A stretch of DNA of 64,000 bases from an uncultured Bacilli bacterium (lineage in GTDB: Bacteria > Bacillota_I > Bacilli_A > RF39 > UBA660), in the NCBI GenBank assembly GCA_947585595.1, contig CANPXB010000001.1:1-64000 (forward strand), given 5' to 3'. Positions 8,307-16,386 of the stretch are shown here, piece by piece. A program made the translations under genes and the position numbers. How positions within the stretch are numbered: position 1 is the first letter of the stretch; each line of letters begins with the position of its first letter. The notes under the pieces were generated by a model. The model saw only the letters and a program-made list of their open reading frames with translations, searched no databases and had not been told where the DNA came from.

Positions 8307-8768
8307 ATGAATTTAGAAAAACATCGTGGGCTTTCTCTTATAATTTATCTTTTAAGTAACGTCTTTTATATTATTGGAATCTTTATTATTTATAAGTTTT
8401 TATTTAATTTACATTATTATTATTTGTTTGTAACTATTCCAACTTTATTCTTATTTATTACCTTAACTATCGTTAATTTTATTAAAATAATCTTAGTTAT
8501 TATCTCTTCTATTTTTGGTCGTAATGATAATAGCGAAGTAAATAATTCTTTAAATCGTTGTCTAGCTTATTTAAATCGTACTTGTAAATATGTTTTAATT
8601 GGTATTTTTACTGCCTTATTAACTTCTATTATGGTCTTAGATGTTATCTTTTGTGTCCGTAAAGAAATGTATTTATTATTATCACTATCAATAGTTGTTT
8701 GGATTTTACTATATTATATTTTATTTAGAGTCATTGTTAAAATGATTAGAAAAGAAATTCGTTTATAA
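8307..8768 (+). CDS. four-helix membrane protein, unknown
   Basis: A 153-residue protein made almost wholly of four hydrophobic helices (about 8-31, 38-68, 93-113, 120-143) with a polar loop (FGRNDNSEVNNSLNRC) between the second and third. No family is recognised. The ATG at 8307 is chosen over an in-frame GTG at 8298 because that GTG is part of the ribosome site GGGTGAT. The stop is one base before the DUF523 start, so the two are translationally close. Confidence 0.6.
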   Translation: MNLEKHRGLSLIIYLLSNVFYIIGIFIIYKFLFNLHYYYLFVTIPTLFLFITLTIVNFIKIILVIISSIFGRNDNSEVNNSLNRCLAYLNRTCKYVLIGIFTALLTSIMVLDVIFCVRKEMYLLLSLSIVVWILLYYILFRVIVKMIRKEIRL

Positions 8769-8769
8769 G

Positions 8770-9207
8770 ATGAAAGAAAAAGTTTTAGTAAGTGCCTGTT
8801 TATTAGGCGTTAATTGTAAATATAATGGTGGTAATAACTTTAAAGAAGAACTATTGAATAAGTTAAAAGATAAGGAAATAATTCCATTCTGTCCAGAAAT
8901 TGCCGGTGGCTTAAGTACACCTCGTCCAGCTTCTGAGATAAAAGGTGATAAAGTCCTTAATATCGAAGGCCATGATGTAACTGATAATTTTAAACGTGGA
9001 GCAAGTGAAGCCTTACATCTATGCGAGTTACTAGGTATTAAAAAAGCTATCTTAAAAGCTAAAAGTCCTTCATGTGGTTATGGTCTTATCTATGATGGCA
9101 CATTTGGTTCGAAGTTAACAACTGGTAATGGAATAACTGCTAATTTATTACAAGAAAATGGTATTGAAGTCATTAGTGATCAAGAATATATAGAAAGAGG
9201 GGAGTAA
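8770..9207 (+). CDS. DUF523 family protein
   Basis: A 145-residue protein of full family length. It shows the typical N-terminal VLVSACLLGVNCKYNGG, the PFCPEIAGGLSTPRPASE block and the SPSCGYG motif near residue 100. The conserved cysteines suggest metal or thiol chemistry, but the family has no proven function. It sits one base after the stop of the four-helix protein and three bases before the next gene, within one operon. The assignment to the family is secure; the role is not. Confidence 0.88.
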   Translation: MKEKVLVSACLLGVNCKYNGGNNFKEELLNKLKDKEIIPFCPEIAGGLSTPRPASEIKGDKVLNIEGHDVTDNFKRGASEALHLCELLGIKKAILKAKSPSCGYGLIYDGTFGSKLTTGNGITANLLQENGIEVISDQEYIERGE

Positions 9208-9209
9208 CA

Positions 9210-9905
9210 ATGTTTGAAACAAGTCAAAGTTTTATAAAAAGTCCAACTTTTACCTTACCAAATCCCGAAGAAAACTCTTTGCCTGTCTTTACAACTGCTG
9301 ATTATCAAGATCTAGTTCTTCCTTCTTCAGAGACTGATTTTCATAACTTATATTTAGATATTGTTTCGGAAATTAATAATAAAATTAAAGAAATTAATTT
9401 CGCGCATGGTTGTTATGAAACAACTGGTATGATTTCCATTACTGATACTAATTTTATTAAAACTATTTTATATTTAGAAAATAAGATTAATCGTAATTTA
9501 CTAGATATTACTTTATATAAAAATGATTTATCTAATCTACGTATTGTCTACCTACAAAAGTTTCATAAACCATTAGTTAATAGTTTAATTCAAAAACCTA
9601 ATCTTCTTGACATTGAATATTATTCTAATGTTGATTATTATCTTGTCTTTAGTAATCAATTAATTAATGTTTCAGCTCATGAAATCTTAGACTTATTATC
9701 TAAAGAAGATTCTTCTAATGAATTTAAAATTAAAGACTTATTAGCTTTAATTGAATCTATTAAACGAATGATTAATAATCGTCTTTCATATGAAGTAAGT
9801 TATCATCACTTAGATATAAATGATATTGCTGATTTCTTAAATCAAAATCGTGATTTAATTAAAGAAGTTCAAGATAAATTATCTGGATCTAATTCAAATT
9901 CTTAA
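9210..9905 (+). CDS. unknown cytoplasmic protein
   Basis: A 231-residue, acidic, helix-rich protein without signal or membrane segment. No family recognised. The N-terminal 35 residues are Ser/Thr/Pro-rich and probably disordered. The last gene of the 8307-9905 unit, it starts three bases after the DUF523 stop behind GAGGGGAGTAACA. It is followed directly by a strong terminator. Confidence 0.6.
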   Translation: MFETSQSFIKSPTFTLPNPEENSLPVFTTADYQDLVLPSSETDFHNLYLDIVSEINNKIKEINFAHGCYETTGMISITDTNFIKTILYLENKINRNLLDITLYKNDLSNLRIVYLQKFHKPLVNSLIQKPNLLDIEYYSNVDYYLVFSNQLINVSAHEILDLLSKEDSSNEFKIKDLLALIESIKRMINNRLSYEVSYHHLDINDIADFLNQNRDLIKEVQDKLSGSNSNS

Positions 9906-9935
9906 AGATTAAATATTTTTATTTAATCTTTTTAA
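9904..9935 (+). terminator. intrinsic terminator
   Basis: AAAGATTAAAT (9904-9914) pairs with ATTTAATCTTT (9921-9931), followed by T-rich DNA. Confidence 0.85.
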
Positions 9936-9941
9936 TTACTA

Positions 9942-9950
9942 TGTTATAAT
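9942..9950 (+). promoter_or_regulatory. extended -10 box TGTTATAAT
   Basis: It lies 17 bases before the ATG at 9968, giving a leader of about 10 nt. Confidence 0.75.
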
Positions 9951-9967
9951 AAATAATAGGTGAGAAT

Positions 9968-11539
9968 ATGAAAAAGGGGAATTCATTAGTAGCAAATATT
10001 TCTAAGTTAAATACGTTTATTAATATGACTAAATCTAATGAATATTTAGGTCTTTATATTGAAAAGATTTTAAATAATCGTAGTAAAAATTTAAAATTTA
10101 TTTCTGATTTCGACTACGTTGCTTTAGATTTATTATATATTTCTTTACAAACTATGAATAATAATAAACATTTAACTAAGGAAGAATTTGCAAAGTTAGA
10201 TAAAAAAGAACTTAAATATTATATGGATCGTGTTAAAGGCATTAGCTATTTTAAAACGCAAGTTCCATCTATTAAAACTGAAGAAAGTTTAATTGATTAC
10301 TTAAAAGGAGCTTTAGCTAATGGTGAATATGTCTGCAATTATAATAACACTATTAAATTCGATAATGGTTTAGTAGTTGATTCTGAATGGTTAATTGAAT
10401 TTGCTAACTTCTTAATTACTTCAATGAATAATAATGTTAATCTATCTCTAGATCGTGATTCATATTCTTTCTATACTGTAACTATTCCTGAAGATAAGAG
10501 TGAATCTTTAAATAGTTTCCTTAAAGATATTGTCTTATATGAATATTCTGTTCATCGTAAAGATAATAAAGAATTGTCATATCAAGATGTTAAATATTTA
10601 ATTGATGTCTTATCTGATATTGAAGGTTATGATTTTAAAAAATTACAAGATATTAATAGTAAGTTATCTAAAGAAAGATTCTGTTTATCTGTTAATAAAA
10701 AAATTGCTATCTTTACTAAAGAAGATAAAGCAACTATTACTAAGTTATATAATGAACATGAATCTAGTAAAGTTCTAACTGAATTTATTGAAGATTTATA
10801 TAAATGTTATAATAGTAAAGCTAATCAAAATAAACGTCGTTTAATTTATACTTATGAATTATTAAGAAGTTTAGTTCATGCTTATAAAGAAAACTATCCT
10901 TTAGATAGATGTCGTAAAGCTTATGATTTTAATAAAATAACTCGTGAAGATATCTTAAATGCTTTTGCTATTTCTAATTTCTATATTAATTATATCTATG
11001 ATGAAGAAAATTTATCTCGTTTATTTAATTATTCATTATTAGATTTAAATGAATTAAAACCTAGTATTATTGATTATGAAACTCCAGAATATAAAAGTAT
11101 TATTAATGACTTATCTAAGTTAAATAAAAAAGTAGTTGGTGTTAATCGTCGTATTAATAAACGTTTAAATAATACTCGTTTAATTCCGAAGAATAATCTT
11201 AAATTATTAGCTGAAAATAGTGCAGGAATTACTCGTGACTGTGCTGAACTAGAACATTTAGTTAAAGAGATTAAATATCGTCGTGAAGCTTTAAATGATG
11301 CTAAAGATGAAAATAGACATGAATCAAATATTAATAAGACTAAATTAAATTATATTAAAGATGCTATTATTAGTGGTCATTTTAACTATAATGCTGCTGA
11401 TAATATGATGATTTTTGATTCATATAGTTCTAAAGATTATCGTCATAGTTTTCATTTAGAATTAACTTTAAATGAATTTATTGAAATACTTTTATCAGAT
11501 CATAATCGTAATATTCGTATAAATTTCTACCAAATGTAA
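9968..11539 (+). CDS. large cytoplasmic helical protein, unknown
   Basis: A 523-residue protein rich in Leu, Asn, Lys and Tyr, without membrane segments. Two basic stretches (about residues 385-410, NKKVVGVNRRINKRLNN) could bind nucleic acid. No known domain is recognised. It is a single-gene unit with its own promoter and terminator. In size and composition it resembles the proteins at 1702 and 35884, but I see no clear shared motif, so kinship is not claimed. Confidence 0.55.
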   Translation: MKKGNSLVANISKLNTFINMTKSNEYLGLYIEKILNNRSKNLKFISDFDYVALDLLYISLQTMNNNKHLTKEEFAKLDKKELKYYMDRVKGISYFKTQVPSIKTEESLIDYLKGALANGEYVCNYNNTIKFDNGLVVDSEWLIEFANFLITSMNNNVNLSLDRDSYSFYTVTIPEDKSESLNSFLKDIVLYEYSVHRKDNKELSYQDVKYLIDVLSDIEGYDFKKLQDINSKLSKERFCLSVNKKIAIFTKEDKATITKLYNEHESSKVLTEFIEDLYKCYNSKANQNKRRLIYTYELLRSLVHAYKENYPLDRCRKAYDFNKITREDILNAFAISNFYINYIYDEENLSRLFNYSLLDLNELKPSIIDYETPEYKSIINDLSKLNKKVVGVNRRINKRLNNTRLIPKNNLKLLAENSAGITRDCAELEHLVKEIKYRREALNDAKDENRHESNINKTKLNYIKDAIISGHFNYNAADNMMIFDSYSSKDYRHSFHLELTLNEFIEILLSDHNRNIRINFYQM

Positions 11540-11566
11540 AAAGTAAGTTCAACGCTTACTTTTTTA
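11538..11566 (+). terminator. intrinsic terminator
   Basis: AAAAGTAAG (11539-11547) pairs with CTTACTTTT, followed by a T-run. Confidence 0.8.
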
Positions 11567-11577
11567 AATAAATCGTA

Positions 11578-11586
11578 TGTTATAAT
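11578..11586 (+). promoter_or_regulatory. extended -10 box TGTTATAAT
   Basis: It lies 24 bases before the ATG at 11611; ribosome site AAGGAGTG. Confidence 0.75.
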
Positions 11587-11610
11587 AACTATATAGTAAG
11601 GAGTGATTAG

Positions 11611-12588
11611 ATGAAAAATAATAACTATAATTATCAGAATTATAATGATAGTCTTCTTCGTATGGAAAAAAATTCTTCTAATAAAGCTGGTCTTATTATT
11701 ATGGTTATTCTTGTCCTTGCTTTAATTGCCAGTAGTGCTTATTATTTCTATCAAAATGGTATTAGTTTTGAATTTAGATTACCTTGGCAAACTGAAAAAG
11801 AAATTATTCGTCAAAAAGAGAAGAAGAATGAAGAAGAAAAAGAAAAGATTAAAAACGAATATGATGATCCAGTATTCTCTGATACTTTCATTGAACAAAA
11901 CTTTGGTTATACTATTTCTTTTACTAACTTTCGTAAATCTAAACTAGGTTATGACTTTGATTTAACTTTTGAAGCTAAATCTAAAAATTATACTTTTACT
12001 TTAGAAAAAGTCTTAGTTGATGGTTATGATACTTCACCATCTTTTACTCATGAATTAAATTCTCAAGAGAGTTTTACCCAAACTGTCCGTATTCCTCAAG
12101 CTGAATTAGATGCTTTAGATATTATTGCTTTTCGTAAGATAACTATCTATATTAAAAGTGTTGAAAAAGAAGAAGATGGTGAAACTAAAGTCGAAGGTTA
12201 TGATGTTTTATCTAGTGCCTTAAAACTAGCTGATAACTCTCGTATTGGTTTAATTGAAATTGATCGTAAGAATCAAACAATTATTAATTATTATAAATCT
12301 GATGAAGATAAAGATAATACTTATATCTATTTTGATTTCCGTAACTATGGTGCTTCTCGAACTCAATTAGTATCTGTTAAAAAACTACTAATTAATGGTG
12401 AAGTCTATGAATACAAAGAATTAAATGAAGAAGTCTATCATGGTGCTGAAAAAATAATATCTTTAACTATTCCTAAAAAAGAAGTAAAAAAAGTTAATAG
12501 TTTCTCCGTTGCCTTTACCATGTTAAATGAAGAAAATGGTAAAAAAACAGCTGCTTATATAACTAATGCATATAGCAAGAGCTTATAA
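11611..12588 (+). CDS. single-pass membrane protein with outer beta-rich domains, unknown
   Basis: A 325-residue protein. A short cytoplasmic part of 25 residues precedes a membrane helix at about 26-46. A charged Lys/Glu coiled stretch (60-83) and two outer domains of about 110 residues follow, each showing alternating hydrophobic patterns of an Ig-like sandwich and a shared motif (EKVLVDGYD and VKKLLINGEVYEY). The duplication is inferred from these motifs. No family name is assigned. It has its own promoter and may be an envelope-stress or adhesion component. Confidence 0.6.
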   Translation: MKNNNYNYQNYNDSLLRMEKNSSNKAGLIIMVILVLALIASSAYYFYQNGISFEFRLPWQTEKEIIRQKEKKNEEEKEKIKNEYDDPVFSDTFIEQNFGYTISFTNFRKSKLGYDFDLTFEAKSKNYTFTLEKVLVDGYDTSPSFTHELNSQESFTQTVRIPQAELDALDIIAFRKITIYIKSVEKEEDGETKVEGYDVLSSALKLADNSRIGLIEIDRKNQTIINYYKSDEDKDNTYIYFDFRNYGASRTQLVSVKKLLINGEVYEYKELNEEVYHGAEKIISLTIPKKEVKKVNSFSVAFTMLNEENGKKTAAYITNAYSKSL

Positions 12589-12648
12589 TCTTGTTTGTAA
12601 ATTAAATATTCCTATGTTATCATAATACATTAAGTAAGAAGGTGTGGT

Positions 12649-13056
12649 ATGGAACGTATTTGGTCTAGTTTATATGAAAATGCTAAAAAAAATTTAGTAT
12701 CCAAAGAAATTTCTGATTTTATAACAACTGGTAATACTTCATGTGCTTTATTAGGACATAATAATAAAATATATAGTGGTAGTAGTATCACTTCTAATTC
12801 TGTTATAAGTTGTAGTGCTGAAAAAAGTGCTGTTATTAATATGTTTAATGATCATGAATATATTATTGATAAAATGGTTGTTTTAAATGAATTAGAAGAA
12901 ATAATAATGCCTTCTGATAACTCTTTAGAATATTTATTAGAATTAAATCCTGATTATGGTAATATTGATATCTTAGTTGATTTAGAAAAAGATAAAGTTC
13001 TTAAATTAAAAGATCTTATTCCTAAATGGTGGGGTACTTATCGTAATCATAAATAA
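12649..13056 (+). CDS. cytidine-deaminase-like protein lacking zinc ligands
   Basis: A 135-residue protein with the plan of homotetrameric cytidine deaminase: TSCALLGHNNKIYSGSSI (strand pair), ISCSAEKSAVINMF (the C-A-E helix), then a C-terminal LIPKWW resembling the family's LLP-x-x-F. In active enzymes the motifs are C-A-E and P-C-x-x-C. Here the residue before AE is Ser, with a Cys one place earlier, and the second motif reads MPSDNSL. The proton-donor Glu is kept but at least two of three zinc ligands are missing, so deaminase activity is unlikely. Confidence 0.55.
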   Translation: MERIWSSLYENAKKNLVSKEISDFITTGNTSCALLGHNNKIYSGSSITSNSVISCSAEKSAVINMFNDHEYIIDKMVVLNELEEIIMPSDNSLEYLLELNPDYGNIDILVDLEKDKVLKLKDLIPKWWGTYRNHK

Positions 13057-13079
13057 TTATATAGAGAAGGGGTTTAATA

Positions 13080-13937
13080 ATGGAAATAGATTTACATACT
13101 CATAGTATTTATTCAGATGGTATTAATACCCCATCTGAATTATTACAAATGGCTTATGATAAACATTTAAAGTATCTAGCTTTAACTGATCATGACTTTA
13201 TCGAAGGATCTAAAGAATTAGTTAAACTTCCTCATAATAATATAACGATTTATAGTGGAGTTGAAATGAATGCTAAAGTCAGTAAAGGTCAGATGCATAT
13301 CTTAGGTTATAATATTGATTTAGATAATCAAGAATTAAATGATACTTTATTAGAACTACGTAATATATCTCATCAAACTATTCATCGTTATTTAGATATC
13401 TTAGAAAAAGAATTTAATATTACTTTTAGTAAAGAAGATTTAACTAATTTATTTGCTTCTAAAGGTAATATTGGTCGTCCTGAAGTAGGTAAGCTACTTA
13501 TCAAAGATGGTTATGTTAAAGATATGGATGAAGCCTTTGATAAGTATTTAAACTATGTTTATGAATGTGTAAGAGCTACTAAGAAAACTTTAACTAAAGA
13601 AGAAATAATTAATTTGATAAATAATGCTGGGGGAATCCCTGTTTTAGCTCATCCTTGGTCTTTAAGATTAACTGATGAAGAATTACATGATGAGGTCTCT
13701 TACTTAGTAAGTATTGGTTTAAAAGGTCTTGAAACTATTCATTCTGATGATAGTGAAGAACAAAGACGTTTTTATAAAAAATTAGCTCATGAATTTAACT
13801 TAATTGAAACTGGTGGTACTGATTATCATGGTCCTAGTGTTAAACCAGATATTGAACTAGGTAGTGGCATTAATAATAATGTTGATATCAATGAAGATGA
13901 TATAACTTTAACTAAACTTATTAAAAGTAGATATTAA
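13080..13937 (+). CDS. PHP-domain phosphoesterase (YciV/TrpH family)
   Basis: A 285-residue PHP protein. All expected metal-binding blocks are visible: HTHSIYSDG at 6-14, TDHD near 38-41, SGVEMN near 60, a late AHPWSLR near 196, and GGTDYHG near 244. This is the arrangement of RNase AM/3',5'-nucleoside-bisphosphate phosphatases (YciV/TrpH), which trim RNA 5' ends or recycle pAp; which substrate applies here cannot be read from sequence. Start behind GAAGGGG, 24 bases after the deaminase-like gene, likely the same operon. Confidence 0.85.
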   Translation: MEIDLHTHSIYSDGINTPSELLQMAYDKHLKYLALTDHDFIEGSKELVKLPHNNITIYSGVEMNAKVSKGQMHILGYNIDLDNQELNDTLLELRNISHQTIHRYLDILEKEFNITFSKEDLTNLFASKGNIGRPEVGKLLIKDGYVKDMDEAFDKYLNYVYECVRATKKTLTKEEIINLINNAGGIPVLAHPWSLRLTDEELHDEVSYLVSIGLKGLETIHSDDSEEQRRFYKKLAHEFNLIETGGTDYHGPSVKPDIELGSGINNNVDINEDDITLTKLIKSRY

Positions 13938-13948
13938 TTATCAAATGT

Positions 13949-13986
13949 CAAACATTTACATTACTATATGTAAATGTTTTCTTTTT
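13949..13986 (+). terminator. intrinsic terminator
   Basis: AAACATTTACAT (13950-13961) pairs with ATGTAAATGTTT (13968-13979), followed by TTCTTTTT. Confidence 0.85.
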
Positions 13987-14024
13987 ATTTACAATATATA
14001 AATGTAAAGTATTATAATTAAAAT

Positions 14025-14155
14025 AGAGAATAGGAACACTATCTCTCCATTAGATGATTAATATCTAATCAAAAAGAAAAAAGGGAAAGTGATACTTGCA
14101 CCATTTTGAGTGCCACACTTTAAGGAAGAAAGAGTTATTAACTCTTTTTTTCTTG
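14025..14155 (+). ncRNA. candidate structured small RNA of about 130 nt
   Basis: A promoter (TTTACA at 13988, 19-bp spacer, TATAAT at 14013-14018) is followed by a region with no open frame. It can form three hairpins: AGAGAATAG/CTATCTCT (14024-14047), ATTAGAT/ATCTAAT (14049-14069), and AAAGTG...GCAC/GTGC...CACTTT (14086-14121). An intrinsic terminator (AAGAGTT/AACTCTT plus seven T, 14130-14152) closes it. priA has its own -10 box after this, so this is a self-contained transcription unit. I do not match it to SRP RNA, tmRNA, RNase P RNA, 6S RNA or a riboswitch I know. Confidence 0.55.
14129..14152 (+). terminator. intrinsic terminator of the small RNA
   Basis: AAGAGTT (14130-14136), loop ATT, AACTCTT (14140-14146) and a T-run. 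Confidence 0.85.
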
Positions 14156-14162
14156 GCTTTTG

Positions 14163-14171
14163 TGATATAAT
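14163..14171 (+). promoter_or_regulatory. extended -10 box TGATATAAT for priA
   Basis: It lies 20 bases before the priA ATG; ribosome site AAGGTGATT. Confidence 0.75.
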
Positions 14172-14191
14172 CTTCTTATGAAGGTGATTAA

Positions 14192-16372
14192 ATGTATGCT
14201 GAAGTCTTAATCGAATATAATGCTAAATCTGTTGATAAAACATTCACATACTTAATCCCTAATTCTTTAAAACCAGATTTACAAATTGGCATGAAAGTTT
14301 TAGTTCCTTTTGGTAATAAAATTATTAATGGTTTTGTTACTAATATTAAAGATAATTATGAAGAAGATTATAAATTAAAAGAAATAACTGATATTGTTGA
14401 TAAAAACTTAGTCTTAAATGATGAAATGTTAAAACTAGGTTCATACTTACAACAAGAAACATTATGTACTAAAATAACTGCTTATCAAACAATGTTACCT
14501 AGTTCTTTAAAAGTTAAAGATCATAAAACTGATTATTCAAAATATATTATTTATTTAGAACTTAATGATAATGATATCGCCATTAATGACTATATTATTA
14601 ATCATCCTAATCGTAAAAAACAAATCGAAGTCTTAAATAATTTACTTAAAAATAAAAGAATACTAAAAAGTACTCTTACTTCTAATTTAGTTAAAGTTTT
14701 AAAAGAAGAAGGTTTAGTTAAAGAAGTTAAAGAACAAATATATCGTCTTAATAATCAAGTTAAAACTGCTGATAAAAAAGAATTATCTCTAGATCAACAA
14801 ACTGCTTTAGATAGTATTATTTTAAATGAAGAACAAACTTATCTACTTCATGGTGTTACTGGTTCAGGTAAAACTGAAGTTTATATGCAACTAATTGAAA
14901 AAGTTATTAAACTTAATAAAACAGCTATTATGTTGGTCCCTGAAATATCTTTAACGACTCAGATAATTAATAATTTCTATGAACGTTTTGGTTCTGATGT
15001 TGCCATATTCCATAGTGCCTTATCTGATGGCGAAAAATACGATGAATATTTAAAAATTCTAAGAGGGGAAGTCCATATCGTTATTGGTACTCGTAGTGCT
15101 ATCTTTACGCCCATTAAAAACCTTGGTATTATTATCATAGACGAAGAACATAGTGATACCTATAAACAAGATACTAATCCTCGTTATCATGCTTTAGATA
15201 TGGCTAAATTTAGAAGTCATTATCATCATATTCCTCTTGTTTTAGGAAGTGCAACTCCCTCTTTAGAAACAATGGCTCGTGCTAAAAAAGGTGTTTATAA
15301 ATATCTAAGTATGCCAAAACGTATAGGGAGTTCCATCTTACCAGCTGTTAAAATTGTTGATATGACGGAAGAAATGAAAAAACGTAATACTGTTTTATCT
15401 TCAATTCTAAAAGATAAAATTATTGATCGTTTAATTAAAAAAGAACAAGTTATCTTACTTCTTAATCGTCGTGGTTATTCAACTATTATTACCTGTAAAT
15501 CATGTGGTTATACTTACAAATGTCCGCACTGTGATATTACTTTAACATATCATAAATCAAGTAATAATCTTCGTTGTCATTACTGTGGTTATACTGTCTT
15601 TAAAAGTGATACTTGTCCTGAATGTCATGAAAAATCTATTTCTGATTATGGTTTAGGTACCGAAAAATTAGAACAAGAAATCAATAAACTTATTCCTAGT
15701 GCTAGAACCATTCGTATGGATGCTGATACTACTCGTAATAAAGGATCTCATGAAGATATCATTAAACGTTTTAAAAATCATGAATACGATATTTTACTAG
15801 GTACGCAAATGATTTCTAAAGGTTTAGATTTCCCTTTAGTAACTTTAGTTGGTGTTATTAATGCTGATGCTACTTTAAATATTCCTGATTTCCGTAGTGG
15901 GGAAAGAACCTATGCTTTACTTTCCCAAGTATCAGGTCGTGCTGGTCGTAGTGATATACCTGGTGAAGTAATTATTCAAACTATGAATCCTGATAACTAT
16001 ACTTTAAACTGTGTTGCTCATCATGACTATGAAAAATTCTATCAATATGAAATGGAAAATCGTCATAAACTTGATTATCCGCCATATTACTATTTAACTA
16101 GTATTAAAATAGCTTCTTCTGATTATGATTTAGCTTCTAAAGAAATAACTAAAGTAAAAAATTATTTAACTAATAATTTAAGTAAAACAAGCATTATCTT
16201 AGGACCTACAACGGCTTCAATGTTTAAAATAAATAATATTTATCGTTTTCAAATAATCATTAAATATAAAAAAGATGATCAATTATTTAAAACTTTAAAA
16301 GAATTAGATGAATTATATATTACTAATTCTAAAGTTAATATTGAAATCGATAATAATCCCTTACAAGTATAA
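14192..16372 (+). CDS. priA: primosomal protein N' (replication restart helicase PriA)
   Basis: A 726-residue superfamily 2 helicase that reloads the replisome at stalled forks. Seen in order: N-terminal DNA-binding domain; Walker A GVTGSGKTEVY (about 224-234); DEEH box (about 316); the SATPSLET block; eight zinc-binding cysteines in the insert CKSCGYTYKCPHC...CHYCGY...CPECH (about 434-478); and late helicase motifs ending QVSGRAGRSDIPGEV. Slightly shorter than the Bacillus protein (about 800) but with all motifs. It is cotranscribed with the pilin-like gene 14 bases later rather than with def-fmt as in Bacillus; fmt is 15 kb away. Confidence 0.97.
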   Translation: MYAEVLIEYNAKSVDKTFTYLIPNSLKPDLQIGMKVLVPFGNKIINGFVTNIKDNYEEDYKLKEITDIVDKNLVLNDEMLKLGSYLQQETLCTKITAYQTMLPSSLKVKDHKTDYSKYIIYLELNDNDIAINDYIINHPNRKKQIEVLNNLLKNKRILKSTLTSNLVKVLKEEGLVKEVKEQIYRLNNQVKTADKKELSLDQQTALDSIILNEEQTYLLHGVTGSGKTEVYMQLIEKVIKLNKTAIMLVPEISLTTQIINNFYERFGSDVAIFHSALSDGEKYDEYLKILRGEVHIVIGTRSAIFTPIKNLGIIIIDEEHSDTYKQDTNPRYHALDMAKFRSHYHHIPLVLGSATPSLETMARAKKGVYKYLSMPKRIGSSILPAVKIVDMTEEMKKRNTVLSSILKDKIIDRLIKKEQVILLLNRRGYSTIITCKSCGYTYKCPHCDITLTYHKSSNNLRCHYCGYTVFKSDTCPECHEKSISDYGLGTEKLEQEINKLIPSARTIRMDADTTRNKGSHEDIIKRFKNHEYDILLGTQMISKGLDFPLVTLVGVINADATLNIPDFRSGERTYALLSQVSGRAGRSDIPGEVIIQTMNPDNYTLNCVAHHDYEKFYQYEMENRHKLDYPPYYYLTSIKIASSDYDLASKEITKVKNYLTNNLSKTSIILGPTTASMFKINNIYRFQIIIKYKKDDQLFKTLKELDELYITNSKVNIEIDNNPLQV

Positions 16373-16386
16373 AAAGAGGTGTAAAT

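Noticed and set aside
14025-14155. SRP RNA, 6S RNA, tmRNA or a folate/purine riboswitch
   Set aside because: The SRP apical GGAAGG...AGCAGCC pattern, the 6S central bubble, the tRNA-like ends of tmRNA and known riboswitch cores are not visible; only a generic ncRNA call is justified.
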